A stretch of DNA of 64,000 bases, taken from positions 62,001 through 126,000 of the forward strand of contig NZ_PQGA01000005.1 of the NCBI RefSeq assembly GCF_002917095.1, read 5' to 3'. The stretch's first letter is position 1. Every line of letters starts with the position of its first letter. Below are positions 1 to 9,283 of this stretch, one piece after another. The position numbers and the translations under genes are program-made. The notes beneath the pieces were generated by a model. That model had not been told where the DNA came from. It saw only the letters and a list, made by a program, of their open reading frames with translations, and did no database searches. The DNA comes from Paraburkholderia eburnea. GTDB lineage: Bacteria; Pseudomonadota; Gammaproteobacteria; Burkholderiales; Burkholderiaceae.

Positions 1-1
1 G

Positions 2-424
2 TGGCGCGAGGCCGCGCCCGACGACTGGCTGGCCGCAGTCATGGTCGATATCGACTATTTCAAGCAGTTCAACGACACGTACGGCCATCCAGCGGGCGAT
101 GTCTGTCTGCAACGGGTCGCTGCCGTCCTGCAAACCATCGCCGACGAAAATCAGGCGATTGCGGGCCGCATGGGCGGCGAGGAATTCGGACTGCTATTGA
201 GTGGCCTGCCGCTTCACTCCGTCCCGCCGATACTCGAACAGTTGCGCAGCGGCGTCATGGCGCTTGGCATCGCGCACCGCCATTCGCAAGCGGGTGTCGT
301 AACCGTGAGTGTCGGCGCGGCGATAACGAAAGGCTCGACCAGTAGCCAGGCGGCCTTCGCCGCCGCCGATCTGGCGCTCTATCGCGCCAAACATGCGGGC
401 CGTAATGCAGTCGTCATTCATTGA
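2..424 (+). CDS. GGDEF-domain diguanylate cyclase, C-terminal part
   Basis: Only the end of the gene is in the window; the open frame enters from the left edge. What is visible is most of a GGDEF domain: the substrate-binding stretch DIDYFKQFNDTYGHPAGD, the catalytic signature GGEEF at 173-187, and the usual end SVGAA...ADLALYRAKHAGRN. GGEEF is an active form of the motif, so the protein should make cyclic di-GMP from two GTP. No RxxD inhibitory site can be judged because the region just before GGEEF is short and shows none. Sensor domains lie outside the window. It stops 150 bp before the bestrophin gene and is probably not part of that unit. Confidence 0.93.
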   Translation, partial: WREAAPDDWLAAVMVDIDYFKQFNDTYGHPAGDVCLQRVAAVLQTIADENQAIAGRMGGEEFGLLLSGLPLHSVPPILEQLRSGVMALGIAHRHSQAGVVTVSVGAAITKGSTSSQAAFAAADLALYRAKHAGRNAVVIH

Positions 425-442
425 TGACCTGCACCGCCCGAA

Positions 443-449
443 CTGTACT
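443..449 (+). promoter_or_regulatory. Possible MocR half-site (CTGTACT) before the first bestrophin gene
   Basis: CTGTACT matches the element present twice before the MocR gene and, as CTGTACC, before moaA. It lies 126 bp before the bestrophin start in the only intergenic space here. One hit of a 7-mer is weak; about fifteen chance hits per window of this size are expected on two strands. Confidence 0.25.
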
Positions 450-574
450 CTTCGATTCGCCTGCGAAGTGTGCGTACGCGCGCGAGCCCAGCCAACGTAA
501 TCTTCGCATTTCCAGACTGCACGTCAATCCAGGCAACGCGGTCACGCGTTTCGACGATTCTCTAACACTCACTC

Positions 575-1495
575 ATGATTATCCGCCCCGCGCCAAACTG
601 GTTTCGCATGCTTTTCGTCTGGCATGGCTCCGTTCTCAAGGCCATTATTCCGCAGCTTGCATTCATGACGCTCGTGAGCCTGCTCGCCATGTATACCCAC
701 GGCCGCATTTTGGGCGAAAAAATTCCGCTGAATACAACGCCTTTCACACTATGCGGCGTGGCGCTCACCATTTTCCTGGCGTTTCGCAACAACGCGAGCT
801 ACGAACGCTATTGGGAAGCACGGCGCCTGTGGGGCAATGCGCTGATTGCAGCGCGCACGCTTATCTCGCAGTTTCGTCACTATGTACCGTCGAGTTCCGC
901 GCCATTCGAGAACCGCCGCATTCCGCGCCTGCTCATCGCGTATGCGTATGCGCTCAAGCACCAGCTTCGCCATTCCGACCCAAGCGCCGATCTCGCGCGC
1001 CAGCTCGGTCCCGAACAGGGTGCCGCGCTCAGCGCACGCGTGTTTCAGCCTATCATGCTAATCGACGAGGCGCGCCGTCATCTCGCGGCGCTCAACCGCG
1101 CGGGCGTGCTCTCCGATACGAAGCTCTGGATGCTGGATCATCAGCTCAACGAACTGGGCGCGACCGTGGGCGGCTGTGAGCGCATTCTCAGCACGCCGCT
1201 TCCGTTCGCCTATGGCGTGCTGTTGCATCGCACGGTATATGCGTACTGCGCGTTGTTGCCTTTCGGGTTGATCGATTCGATCGGCTTCGCGACGCCGCTC
1301 GTCTGCGTGTTTGTCTCGTACACCCTGCTCGCCCTGGAAGCGATCGCGGGTGAAATCTCCGATCCGTTTGGCCTCGCGCCGAACAATCTCGCGCTCGACT
1401 CGATGACCTGCACGATCGAGCGCGCGGTGCTCGAACTCTGCGACGAAGCATTGCCGCCGGCCACGCGTCCCGGCCCCCACTATCAACTGACCTGA
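575..1495 (+). CDS. Bestrophin-like (UPF0187/YneE family) anion channel 1
   Basis: 306 aa membrane protein of the bacterial bestrophin family. The N-terminal block NWFRMLFVWHGSV, then GEKIPLNTTPFTLCGVALT and FLAFRNNASYERYWEARRLW, is the family signature; the last matches the pore-lining and Asn/Glu-rich helix of bestrophins. Bacterial members form pentameric channels for small ions. It is about two-thirds identical by eye over the N-terminal 100 residues to the second copy at 14096. The stop lies 17 bp before fdhD, so the two are probably cotranscribed. The link to a formate-dehydrogenase-type enzyme suggests transport of formate, bicarbonate or chloride for charge balance; that is inference. 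Confidence 0.85.
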   Translation: MIIRPAPNWFRMLFVWHGSVLKAIIPQLAFMTLVSLLAMYTHGRILGEKIPLNTTPFTLCGVALTIFLAFRNNASYERYWEARRLWGNALIAARTLISQFRHYVPSSSAPFENRRIPRLLIAYAYALKHQLRHSDPSADLARQLGPEQGAALSARVFQPIMLIDEARRHLAALNRAGVLSDTKLWMLDHQLNELGATVGGCERILSTPLPFAYGVLLHRTVYAYCALLPFGLIDSIGFATPLVCVFVSYTLLALEAIAGEISDPFGLAPNNLALDSMTCTIERAVLELCDEALPPATRPGPHYQLT

Positions 1496-1512
1496 TATCG
1501 AGCGGAGCGCCC

Positions 1513-2340
1513 ATGATGTCCCGCTCAATACGAGCTGAAGAAAGCACCGGTAGCGTTGTTCACGACGTCTTGCGCCACAAAGGCGCCGGGACAACATCGG
1601 CAGTCGATTATGTCGTGGAGGAAGTGCCTGTCGCGCTGGTTTTCAATGGCATCTCGCATGCCGTCATGATGGCGACGCCGATAGATCTTGAGGATTTCGC
1701 GCTGGGATTCGCGTTAAGCGAAGGAATCGTCGAACGGGCCAGCGACGTCTTCGAGATCGAAACCTCCCTGCACGCCGAAGGCGCCGAAGTACATCTGCGT
1801 GTCGCCCAACAAGCCTTCATGGCACTCAAGGGCAAGCGCCGCGCGCTGGCTGGGCGTTCGGGATGCGGCGTATGCGGCATAGAAAGCATCGAATTGCTGG
1901 ATCTGCACCCTGCACGCATTGCGCTGCCCTCCATCGCACCCGTGATTGGAAGGACCGCAGTGGAGCGAGCCGCCCGCGAACTGCGTGAGCATCAACGCCT
2001 GATGCATGAAACCGGGGGTATTCATGCGGCGGGCTGGTGTGACGTCGCAGGACAGATCGCGAAAGTATTCGAAGATGTGGGCCGCCACAATGCGCTCGAC
2101 AAGCTGATCGGCTGGCTCGCACGTACACGCATCGACAGCGCGCAGGGCTTTGTGTTTCTCTCCAGCCGCGCGAGTTACGAACTGGTACGCAAGGCGGCGC
2201 GCGTGCAGGTCCATACCCTGGCGACGATTTCCGCGCCGACGTCGCTGGCTATATCCGTTGCTCAGGAAGCGGGTATGCGCCTCCTGAGCTTCTGCCGTGG
2301 CGATGGCTTCGTCGAATACGTCGGCGCTAAAACCGCCTGA
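1513..2340 (+). CDS. fdhD: Formate dehydrogenase accessory sulfurtransferase FdhD
   Basis: 275 aa. FdhD moves sulfur from the cysteine desulfurase IscS to the molybdenum cofactor of formate dehydrogenases, giving the essential Mo=S ligand. The signature loop GRSGCGVCGIESIE carries the two sulfur-relay cysteines C118 and C121, and the segments ALGFALSEGI, THETGG-like MHETGGIHAA and EDVGRHNALDKLIGW are family hallmarks. The length fits. A GGAG ribosome-binding site precedes the ATG at 1513; a second ATG follows at once. Its place beside two FdhF/YdeP-type enzymes supports the view that these are sulfurated, formate-dehydrogenase-type molybdoenzymes. Confidence 0.95.
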   Translation: MMSRSIRAEESTGSVVHDVLRHKGAGTTSAVDYVVEEVPVALVFNGISHAVMMATPIDLEDFALGFALSEGIVERASDVFEIETSLHAEGAEVHLRVAQQAFMALKGKRRALAGRSGCGVCGIESIELLDLHPARIALPSIAPVIGRTAVERAARELREHQRLMHETGGIHAAGWCDVAGQIAKVFEDVGRHNALDKLIGWLARTRIDSAQGFVFLSSRASYELVRKAARVQVHTLATISAPTSLAISVAQEAGMRLLSFCRGDGFVEYVGAKTA

Positions 2341-2352
2341 GCATTCAGCCCT

Positions 2353-3777
2353 TCAGCGCGCGCACGAGGCCGCGAGTTTGCCTACTGTGATGATCGCCTG
2401 TTCGATTTCCGGCGACCACGGCGTGCTGTAATTGAGGCGAATGAAGTGGCGATAGCTATCCGAGACGGAAAACATATTGCCCGGCCCGATCGTGATGCCG
2501 CGCTCGAGCGCAAGCTGGTACAGCTTCATCGAGTCGACTTTCGCAGGCAATTCGATCCACAGCACGTAGCCGCCTGCGGGATTCGACATGCGCGTGCCCG
2601 CCGGGAAGAAACGCGTGACCATCGCCTTCATCAGATTGGCCTGCTGCGCGTAGTTCTTGCGGATGCGCCGCAGGTGATGCTCGTAGCCGTCACGCTCGAG
2701 GAATTCGGCAATCGCCAGTTGCGGAATCACAGCGGTCGTCAGCGTATTCAGAAACTTGAGCTTTTCGACCTGATCGCGAAAGCGGCCCGGCATCGCCCAG
2801 CCGATGCGATAAGCGGCGGTCAGACTCTTCGAAAACGATCCGCAATGCAGCACCATGCCCTTTTTATCATACGATTTAAGCGTGCTGGGATGCGATTCGC
2901 CGAAATACAGTTCGTTATACACACCATTTTCAATCACCGGGATGTTCGACTTCGCGAGCAGATCGACAAGTTCGCGCTTGCGATCATCAGGCATCAGAAA
3001 GCCGAGCGGGTTCTGAAAATTCGGCATCACCATGCATGCGGCGATCGGCTGCGTTTCGATGATCTTTGCGAGCGCGTCCACTTCCATGCCGTATTCGGGA
3101 TGCGTCGCCACTTCGATCGCCTTCATGCCGGAACGCTCGATTGCGTGCAACATCGCATAAAACGTGGGCGATTCCACCGCGATCACGTCGCCCGGTTTGG
3201 CGACAGCCTGCAGGCACAGATTGATTGCTTCGGTCGCGCCCACGGTCACGATGATTTCATTCGGGTCCACGGCCATGCCGTTTTCCAGGTAGCGGCGAGC
3301 AATTTGCCTCACCAGTTCCGGGCTGCCGGGCGGCAAGGCGTTGGTGACGCCCCACGATGATTTCTTGCGCCCCACGGCGGCAGCATAGCGATTGAGCTTT
3401 TCGTAAGGGAACAGTTGGGGATCGGGATAAGGCGAGCCTAGCGGCACGGCGTCGTCCGTACCGATCGAGCGCAGCGTGGACAGCACGAGCCGGCTCACAT
3501 CAACTTCGGCCGACGCCGCCGCGGGGCGGCTCGGGCGCAAGTCATCGGCGTGGGTGCCGCTTTCAGCCGCGCGCAGGCTCACGAAATAGCCTGATTGCGG
3601 GCGGCTTTCGAGCACGCCACGGCTTTCCAGCAGCAGATAGGCGCGAATCACGGTCGTGATGCTGATGCGGTGCTGCTGGCTGGCCTGACGCACCGAAGGC
3701 ACGCGGTCGCCCGGCCGGAATACGCCCTTCTGGATCAACGTTTCAATGTCGTCCGCGAGCTTTTCATAGAGTTTCAC
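2353..3777 (-). CDS. MocR-family regulator (GntR HTH fused to aminotransferase fold)
   Basis: 474 aa. Residues 1-70 form a GntR winged helix (RPGDRVPSVRQ...), followed by a linker and a fold-type I aminotransferase domain (about 110-474). The PLP lysine is K317 in GSFSKSLTAAYRIGW, and the NFQNPLG loop is kept. The position that is normally Asp in the IEDD motif, which contacts the pyridine nitrogen of PLP, reads Asn (IENGVY, N284), so cofactor chemistry may be altered. It is transcribed away from the first molybdoenzyme gene across a 200 bp spacer that carries two direct CTGTACT-like repeats. It is the obvious candidate regulator of the respiratory module; the effector is unknown. Confidence 0.9.
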   Translation of the reverse strand: MKLYEKLADDIETLIQKGVFRPGDRVPSVRQASQQHRISITTVIRAYLLLESRGVLESRPQSGYFVSLRAAESGTHADDLRPSRPAAASAEVDVSRLVLSTLRSIGTDDAVPLGSPYPDPQLFPYEKLNRYAAAVGRKKSSWGVTNALPPGSPELVRQIARRYLENGMAVDPNEIIVTVGATEAINLCLQAVAKPGDVIAVESPTFYAMLHAIERSGMKAIEVATHPEYGMEVDALAKIIETQPIAACMVMPNFQNPLGFLMPDDRKRELVDLLAKSNIPVIENGVYNELYFGESHPSTLKSYDKKGMVLHCGSFSKSLTAAYRIGWAMPGRFRDQVEKLKFLNTLTTAVIPQLAIAEFLERDGYEHHLRRIRKNYAQQANLMKAMVTRFFPAGTRMSNPAGGYVLWIELPAKVDSMKLYQLALERGITIGPGNMFSVSDSYRHFIRLNYSTPWSPEIEQAIITVGKLAASCAR

Positions 3778-3818
3778 TGCTTTCTCCCCGGAGATCGCTC
3801 ACAGCACTGCAAACGCAG

Positions 3819-3844
3819 TGTACTGCTGCGGGCGAAACTGTACT
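3819..3844 (+). promoter_or_regulatory. Two TGTACT direct repeats, candidate MocR operator
   Basis: TGTACT occurs at 3819-3824 and again at 3839-3844, exactly 20 bp apart, so both face the same side of the helix. They sit in the divergent spacer between the MocR gene (start 3777) and the first molybdoenzyme gene (start 3979). MocR regulators typically bind direct repeats near their own promoter, so this is the likely operator. Confidence 0.5.
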
Positions 3845-3978
3845 CTAAGTGATGGCCTGTTTCTGTGTGTCATGCGCGCGGCCCTTAACTTTTACGCTTG
3901 CGCATAACCAGACACTGCGTGCGGCACGCCTCGTGGAACCCTCCCGAGGCCGCACGAACGACAATGGAGCCAGGCGTA

Positions 3979-6306
3979 ATGGACAAGCTGAAACCAAAGG
4001 GCAAAATCGAGGCCTATCATCATCCAGCCGCGGGCTGGGGCGCGCTCAAGTATGTCGCCATCAACCTGATCAAGGAACGCGTGTCGGGCGGCAACTATCG
4101 CACGCTGTTCAAGCAGAACCAGCCCGACGGCTTCGATTGCCCGGGTTGCGCGTGGCCCGACCGCGAGCATGCTTCCACGTTCGAGTTCTGCGAAAACGGC
4201 GTAAAAGCCGTGGCTGCCGAAGCGACCACCAAGCGCGTGACACCGGCGTTCTTCGCAGCCAATACCGTCGAGTCGCTGATGAAGCAGACCGACTACGAAC
4301 TCGAACAGCACGGCCGCCTCACCGACCCGATGGTGTACGATGCCCTCACCGACCGCTACAAACCCATCGCATGGGATGACGCGTTCGCACTGATCGCGAA
4401 GCACCTTAAGGCGCTTGAATCGCCCGACGAAGCCGCGTTTTATACCTCGGGCCGCGCGAGCAACGAAGCGGCGTTTCTCTATCAACTGTTCGTGCGCATG
4501 TACGGCACGAACAACTTCCCCGACTGCTCGAACATGTGTCACGAGGCCACTAGCCGCGGCCTGCCGACGACGGTTGGGATCGGCAAGGGCACGGTCACGC
4601 TCGAAGACTTCGAGATCGCGGACACCATCATTATCTTCGGCCAGAATCCGGCGACCAACCATCCGCGTATGCTCGGCGAGCTGCGCGAGGCGTCGCGGCG
4701 CGGTGCGACCATCGTTTCAGTGAATCCGTTGCGCGAGCGCGGGCTCGAACGCTTCACCAGCCCGCAGCACCCACTGGAAATGATCACCTTCGGCAGCACG
4801 AAAATCGCATCGACCTTCATTCAACCGAAGCTCGGCGGCGACTTCGCGCTCATCAAGGGCGTCGCCAAGCGACTGATCGAACTGGACGACGAGGCGCTTG
4901 CAAACGGCACCGAGCGTGTGATCGATCTCGACTTCATCCAGCAGCACACGATGGGTTTCAATGCTTTTGCGGAAGACCTGCGCAACGAAAGCTGGCCGCT
5001 GCTCGAAACGGAATCGGGCGTCGCGCGCGAAGACATTGAAGGGCTCGCGCGCATCTACGCGAACGGCAAGCGCGTGATCGCGACGTGGGGTATGGGGATT
5101 ACGCAACACAAGCATTCGGTGCAAACGGTGCATATGCTCTCCAACCTGCTCCTGATGCGCGGCAATATCGGCCGGGAAGGTGCGGGCCTGTGCCCCGTAC
5201 GCGGCCACTCCAACGTGCAGGGCAACCGCACGGTGGGCATCGAGGAGAAACCTTCACAGGCGTTTCTCGACCGCCTCGGCAAGGTATTCAATTTCGAGCC
5301 GCCGCGCGAGCACGGACTCGACGTGGTGGAAACGGTCGAGCACATGATCGAGGGTGAGGTAAAGGTGTTCATGGGCCTCGGCGGCAACTTCGCGATGGCG
5401 ACGCCCGACACGCTGCGCACGTTCGACGGCCTGCGTTCGTGCCGGCTCACCGTGCACATTACCACCAAGCTCAATCGCAGCCATCTCGTGCATGGCGAAA
5501 ACGCGCTGATCCTGCCCACCCTCGGTCGCACCGAAATCGACGTGCAGAACGGCATCGCGCAAGGCGTGAGCGTCGAAGACTCCATGAGCATGGTGCACAT
5601 CTCGTATGGCATGAACAAGCCGGCGTCACCAAACCTGATGTCGGAAACGGCCATCATCGCTCACGTCGCGCACGCGACGCTCGGCGACGACAAAGTGGAC
5701 TGGCTCGCCTACGCGGGCGACTATGCGAAGATTCGCGACGCCATTGAGCAGACCGTCGAAGGCTTCGATCAGTACAACGAACGCATCCAGCATCCGGGCG
5801 GATTCCATCTGCGCGTGGCCTCGCGCGAGCGCGACTGGAAGACGGACACCGGCAAGGCCAATTTCATGGTGCATCCGGTGCAGCAGGACACGCCGATCGC
5901 GCGCGCGAAGGCGCAGCACGGCGAGCGGCTCATGACGCTCATGACGACGCGCTCGCATGACCAGTACAACACCACGATTTATGCGCTCGACGACCGCTAT
6001 CGAGGCGTGTTCGGGCAGCGCCGCGTGGTCTTCATCAATCCCGCCGATATCGCCATGCTGGGCTTTAAAAATGGCGATTGGGTCGATATGACCACGGTAT
6101 GGGACGACGGCGTCGAGCGTCGGGCAGATCACTTCCGTCTCGTGGAATATGACATTCCGCGCGGTTGCATCGGCGCCTATTACCCGGAAACCAATCCGCT
6201 CGTGCCGCTCAAGAGCGTGGGTGACGTGTGCAATACGCCCACTTCGAAGTCGATCCCGGTGCTGCTGCACGCTTCGTCCGAGCCGCTCGAACTGCCCGCT
6301 TTCTAA
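3979..6306 (+). CDS. FdhF/YdeP-family molybdopterin oxidoreductase 1 (formate-dehydrogenase-like)
   Basis: 775 aa from the ATG at 3979, chosen because a GGAG lies 9 bp upstream; an ATG at 3964 and one at 3898 are also in frame. It has the N-terminal cysteines C54, C57 and C71 (FDCPGCAWPD...FEFCENG), a probable FeS or structural site. The motif NMCHEATS has C187-H188 at the place of the SeCys140-His141 pair of E. coli FdhF, so a Cys-ligated molybdenum with the catalytic His is likely. TYGMG-like TWGMGITQHKH, RGHSNVQGNRTVG and the C-terminal RSHDQYNTTIYALDDRYRG are cofactor-binding blocks of the YdeP family. There is no Tat signal, so it should be cytoplasmic. The substrate is unproven; formate is favoured by fdhD nearby. 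Confidence 0.88.
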   Translation: MDKLKPKGKIEAYHHPAAGWGALKYVAINLIKERVSGGNYRTLFKQNQPDGFDCPGCAWPDREHASTFEFCENGVKAVAAEATTKRVTPAFFAANTVESLMKQTDYELEQHGRLTDPMVYDALTDRYKPIAWDDAFALIAKHLKALESPDEAAFYTSGRASNEAAFLYQLFVRMYGTNNFPDCSNMCHEATSRGLPTTVGIGKGTVTLEDFEIADTIIIFGQNPATNHPRMLGELREASRRGATIVSVNPLRERGLERFTSPQHPLEMITFGSTKIASTFIQPKLGGDFALIKGVAKRLIELDDEALANGTERVIDLDFIQQHTMGFNAFAEDLRNESWPLLETESGVAREDIEGLARIYANGKRVIATWGMGITQHKHSVQTVHMLSNLLLMRGNIGREGAGLCPVRGHSNVQGNRTVGIEEKPSQAFLDRLGKVFNFEPPREHGLDVVETVEHMIEGEVKVFMGLGGNFAMATPDTLRTFDGLRSCRLTVHITTKLNRSHLVHGENALILPTLGRTEIDVQNGIAQGVSVEDSMSMVHISYGMNKPASPNLMSETAIIAHVAHATLGDDKVDWLAYAGDYAKIRDAIEQTVEGFDQYNERIQHPGGFHLRVASRERDWKTDTGKANFMVHPVQQDTPIARAKAQHGERLMTLMTTRSHDQYNTTIYALDDRYRGVFGQRRVVFINPADIAMLGFKNGDWVDMTTVWDDGVERRADHFRLVEYDIPRGCIGAYYPETNPLVPLKSVGDVCNTPTSKSIPVLLHASSEPLELPAF

Positions 6307-6371
6307 GTTGCTCTCATAGTTTTTGTCGGCCGCGCCGCACGCGGCCGTCATGCAAACCTGTCTGGTACCCC

Positions 6372-7766
6372 ATGTCCCTAGAAGCCCTGAATCTGGCGCG
6401 CGGTCAATTTGCCATGACCGCGATCTTCCATATACTCTGGCCGATCCTCACGATCAGCCTCTCCGCTTTTCTGCTCGTGGTCGAAACCCTCTGGGTCAAG
6501 ACCAGCAACGTGGTCTGGTATCGCCACGCGCGCTTCTGGAGCAAACTGCTCATTCTCAATTTCGCGGTTGGCGTGGTGAGCGGCATTCCGATGGAATTCC
6601 AGTTCGGTACGAACTGGGGACCGTTTTCGCAATACACCGGCCAGTTCTTCGGCAATATCCTCGGCTTCGAAGGCGCGATGGCCTTCATGCTCGAAGCCGG
6701 GTTCGTCGGCATCATGATGCTCGGCTGGGGTCGCGTGCCCAAGGGCGTGCATCTGTTCGCCACCGCGATGGTCGCGCTGGGCTCGTCGATTTCCGCGTTC
6801 TGGATCATGGTCGCCAATTCGTGGCTGCAAACGCCGCGCGGCGTGGCGCTGGTGGACGGCAAACTCGTCGTCACCGACTACGTGAAGGCGATTTTCAATC
6901 CCGACATGGCCTGGGGCGTTTCGCACATGTGGTTCGCGGCGCTCGAAACGGGGCTCGTCGTGATCGCCGGTATCTCGGCGTATTACCTGCTCAAGCGCCG
7001 CAATCCAGAATTCTTCGTGCGCTCGTTCAAGCTCGCGCTGCTGCTGCTCGCGTTCGTCGCACCGGTGCAGATCTGGCTCGGCGATTCGAGCGGCGTCGAT
7101 GTGTTCGAAACCCAGCCCGCCAAGGGCGCGGCAATCGAAGGTCATTGGGAAACCAACGCGCCGGGCACGGGCGCAAGCTGGTCGCTGATCGCGTGGCCGG
7201 ACGCCGCGAAGCAAGGCAATGACTGGTCGCTCGAAGTGCCGGGCATGTTGAGTATTCTCGGCACCCACAGCCTGCACGGCAAGGTCACAGGTATGCGCGA
7301 TATTCCCGTGGCCGATCAGCCGCCCATGCTGCCGCTGCTCTACTACGCCTTCCGCGCGATGGCCGGCATCGGCTTCCTGTTCATGGTGCTCGCGTTCTGG
7401 ACGCTCTATGCACTCAACAAAGCGCGCGGCCACCTTGACAAGCTGCTCGCGCAGCGCAAGCTGCTGCTCGCGTGGGTTCTGGCGATTCCGCTGCCCTATA
7501 TCGCGGTGGAATGCGGCTGGATCGTACGCGAAGTGGGACGCCAGCCGTGGGTCGTCTACGGCCTGCTGCGCACCGACCACGCCGCCTCGGCGATTCCGGC
7601 CGGCGCGATCACGGGCAGCATGATCATGTTCGCCACATTCTTCGTCGTGCTGATCAGTTCGTTCTTCGTGTTCGCACGCCGCTGGCTGCGCCGCGGCCCG
7701 GATCTCACGCTGATGCCGCCGGTCGAGGTCGCGCACCAGACCGTGCCCCATGCCGTCGATTATTGA
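6372..7766 (+). CDS. Cytochrome bd-type quinol oxidase subunit I, copy 1
   Basis: 464 aa, nine or so membrane helices. Heme ligands can be placed: H20 (heme b595/d side), H185 and M330 (heme b558), with E100 and E108 in GFEGAMAFMLEAGFVG and the GRQPW motif at 389-393. The Q-loop is short, as in CIO-type oxidases rather than E. coli CydA (522 aa). The hallmark CioA segment GDAHG is replaced by GDSSGVDVFETQPAKG, so it is a different branch from the second copy at 11623. It starts 65 bp after the molybdoenzyme gene and is followed 43 bp later by subunit II. Expected role: oxidise quinol and reduce oxygen to water. Confidence 0.93.
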   Translation: MSLEALNLARGQFAMTAIFHILWPILTISLSAFLLVVETLWVKTSNVVWYRHARFWSKLLILNFAVGVVSGIPMEFQFGTNWGPFSQYTGQFFGNILGFEGAMAFMLEAGFVGIMMLGWGRVPKGVHLFATAMVALGSSISAFWIMVANSWLQTPRGVALVDGKLVVTDYVKAIFNPDMAWGVSHMWFAALETGLVVIAGISAYYLLKRRNPEFFVRSFKLALLLLAFVAPVQIWLGDSSGVDVFETQPAKGAAIEGHWETNAPGTGASWSLIAWPDAAKQGNDWSLEVPGMLSILGTHSLHGKVTGMRDIPVADQPPMLPLLYYAFRAMAGIGFLFMVLAFWTLYALNKARGHLDKLLAQRKLLLAWVLAIPLPYIAVECGWIVREVGRQPWVVYGLLRTDHAASAIPAGAITGSMIMFATFFVVLISSFFVFARRWLRRGPDLTLMPPVEVAHQTVPHAVDY

Positions 7767-7809
7767 TCGCCCCCGGATCGCCACTGCATTCATCCAACAG
7801 GAAGTCACC

Positions 7810-8796
7810 ATGAATCCCGCTTCAACTCAGGATCTGCTCAACCACGCGTGGTTTGGGCTGATCGGCCTGATGCTCGTGCTGTACGTCGTGACCGACGGCT
7901 TCGATCTGGGCGTCGGTATCCTCACGCTGCTGCGCCCCCGCCAGGCCGACCGCGATCTCATGGTCCAGTCGATCGGCCACGTCTGGGACGCCAACGAGAC
8001 CTGGCTCGTCGCACTCGGCGGCGCGCTCTTTGGTGCGTTCCCGACCGCGTACGCGATGATCCTCTCCGATCTCTACGTGCCCGTGATGGTGCTGATCGCG
8101 AGCTTCATCATGCGCGGCGCCGCCATTGAATTTCGCCACGCCGCCCATACGAGCAAGACGGTGTGGGACCGCGTGTTCGGTCTGGGCAGCCTGCTCGCGG
8201 CCATCGCGCAGGGTATCGTGCTGGGCAAGATCCTCACTGGCTTCGTGCCGGGACTCGCCAGCACCGCTTTCGTAATCGTCACGGCTATCGGCGTGGTGTC
8301 GGGCTATTGTCTGCTCGGCGCGACCTGGCTGGTGAAGAAGACCACGGGTACGATCGAAAGCACGTCTCGCCGTCACGCGATCGTCGCGGTGTTCATGACC
8401 GTGGCGGCAGCGCTGGTGGTGTCGTTCGCGACGCTCAGGCTGAGTCCCGTCGGCATTACGCGCTGGCAGGATCAAGGCGTGTTTCACCTGCTGATCGCAC
8501 TCGGCGTTCTGGCCGCGCTGGCCTTCGTCTACGTGCTCTATTCGATTCACATGCGCGGCGAGCATGGCCCGTTCGTGGGCGCGACGCTGCTGTTCGTGCT
8601 GTCGTTCGCGGGCCTTGCAATCAGTATGTTTCCATACATCGTGCCAGGCCAGCTCACTGTCGCGGCAGCCGCTTCGGATGCCACGACGCTCACTTTCATG
8701 CTGTTCGGTATCGGCATCGTGTTCCCGATCATGATCGGCTACAACCTCTACCAGTATCACCTGTTCCGCGGTAAGGTCGTGCCGGTCGAGCACTAG
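7810..8796 (+). CDS. Cytochrome bd-type quinol oxidase subunit II, copy 1
   Basis: 328 aa, eight or more membrane helices. The CydB signatures TDGFDLGVGIL and WDANETWLVALGGALFGAFP are present; the Asp residues in these blocks line the proton path in cytochrome bd. A GAAG precedes the ATG at 7810, which is the start that aligns with the family; an upstream ATG in the same frame at 7750 overlaps the end of subunit I. No CydX-like small subunit gene is visible after it. Works with subunit I encoded just upstream. Confidence 0.93.
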   Translation: MNPASTQDLLNHAWFGLIGLMLVLYVVTDGFDLGVGILTLLRPRQADRDLMVQSIGHVWDANETWLVALGGALFGAFPTAYAMILSDLYVPVMVLIASFIMRGAAIEFRHAAHTSKTVWDRVFGLGSLLAAIAQGIVLGKILTGFVPGLASTAFVIVTAIGVVSGYCLLGATWLVKKTTGTIESTSRRHAIVAVFMTVAAALVVSFATLRLSPVGITRWQDQGVFHLLIALGVLAALAFVYVLYSIHMRGEHGPFVGATLLFVLSFAGLAISMFPYIVPGQLTVAAAASDATTLTFMLFGIGIVFPIMIGYNLYQYHLFRGKVVPVEH

Positions 8797-9283
8797 CTGG
8801 ATTCACTCTACGCCGATACCTTGTATCGGGTGGACAGTGGTTCACGGCGCTCCGCCACCTGCATAGAATGGGGCGGCGGCTTTTTATTCTGTTCCCTCAG
8901 CTTGACGTAATGATGCTAATTCAATTTTTTGCATAACGTCTTGCAGGCCCATTCGACTGACGATTTAATGTGTATCTCGATTGGACATCGCAATGAAACC
9001 CATGCTCGATGGGAGGAGTCGCGGGAGTAAGCGTACGCCGCTCTCGTTTTACATATGGCAAAACGGAAGCGCACCGATATATCCATCAAAACATATTGAC
9101 GATGTATTCAAATAAACATAACGAGAAACCGTTTAATTAGATTTCTCTCATTTATTTCTTGTTCCCCCGAATTCAATACCTAAAATAAAACCCTTACTCC
9201 CTTAGTGTATTTTCACCATCCGGCCTGTTTGTGGTGCTTAGCCGATACTCCGCCACCCGCGCGGAGGACCCAAGGAGTTTCTC
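8797..9283. other. 487 bp AT-rich spacer between the two oxidase modules
   Basis: No gene fits. Composition falls sharply to AT-rich between about 8880 and 9220, unlike its neighbours. A GC-rich region with a short possible stem (CCGCC 8852-8856, GGCGG 8872-8876) followed by CTTTTTATT may end the first operon. TTGACG boxes at 8902 and 9096 could be -35 elements, but I see no convincing -10. A good ribosome-binding site, AAGGAG at about 9271, precedes the next gene. The second module therefore probably has its own promoter here. Confidence 0.5.

Noticed and set aside
8852..8888. Terminator after the first oxidase pair
   Set aside because: The stem is only 5 bp with a 15-nt loop, so I only mention it in the gap entry.
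9096..9111. TTGA...TCAA as an FNR/ANR site before the second molybdoenzyme
   Set aside because: The half-sites are 8 bp apart; FNR needs TTGAT-N4-ATCAA, that is 6 bp between TTGA and TCAA.
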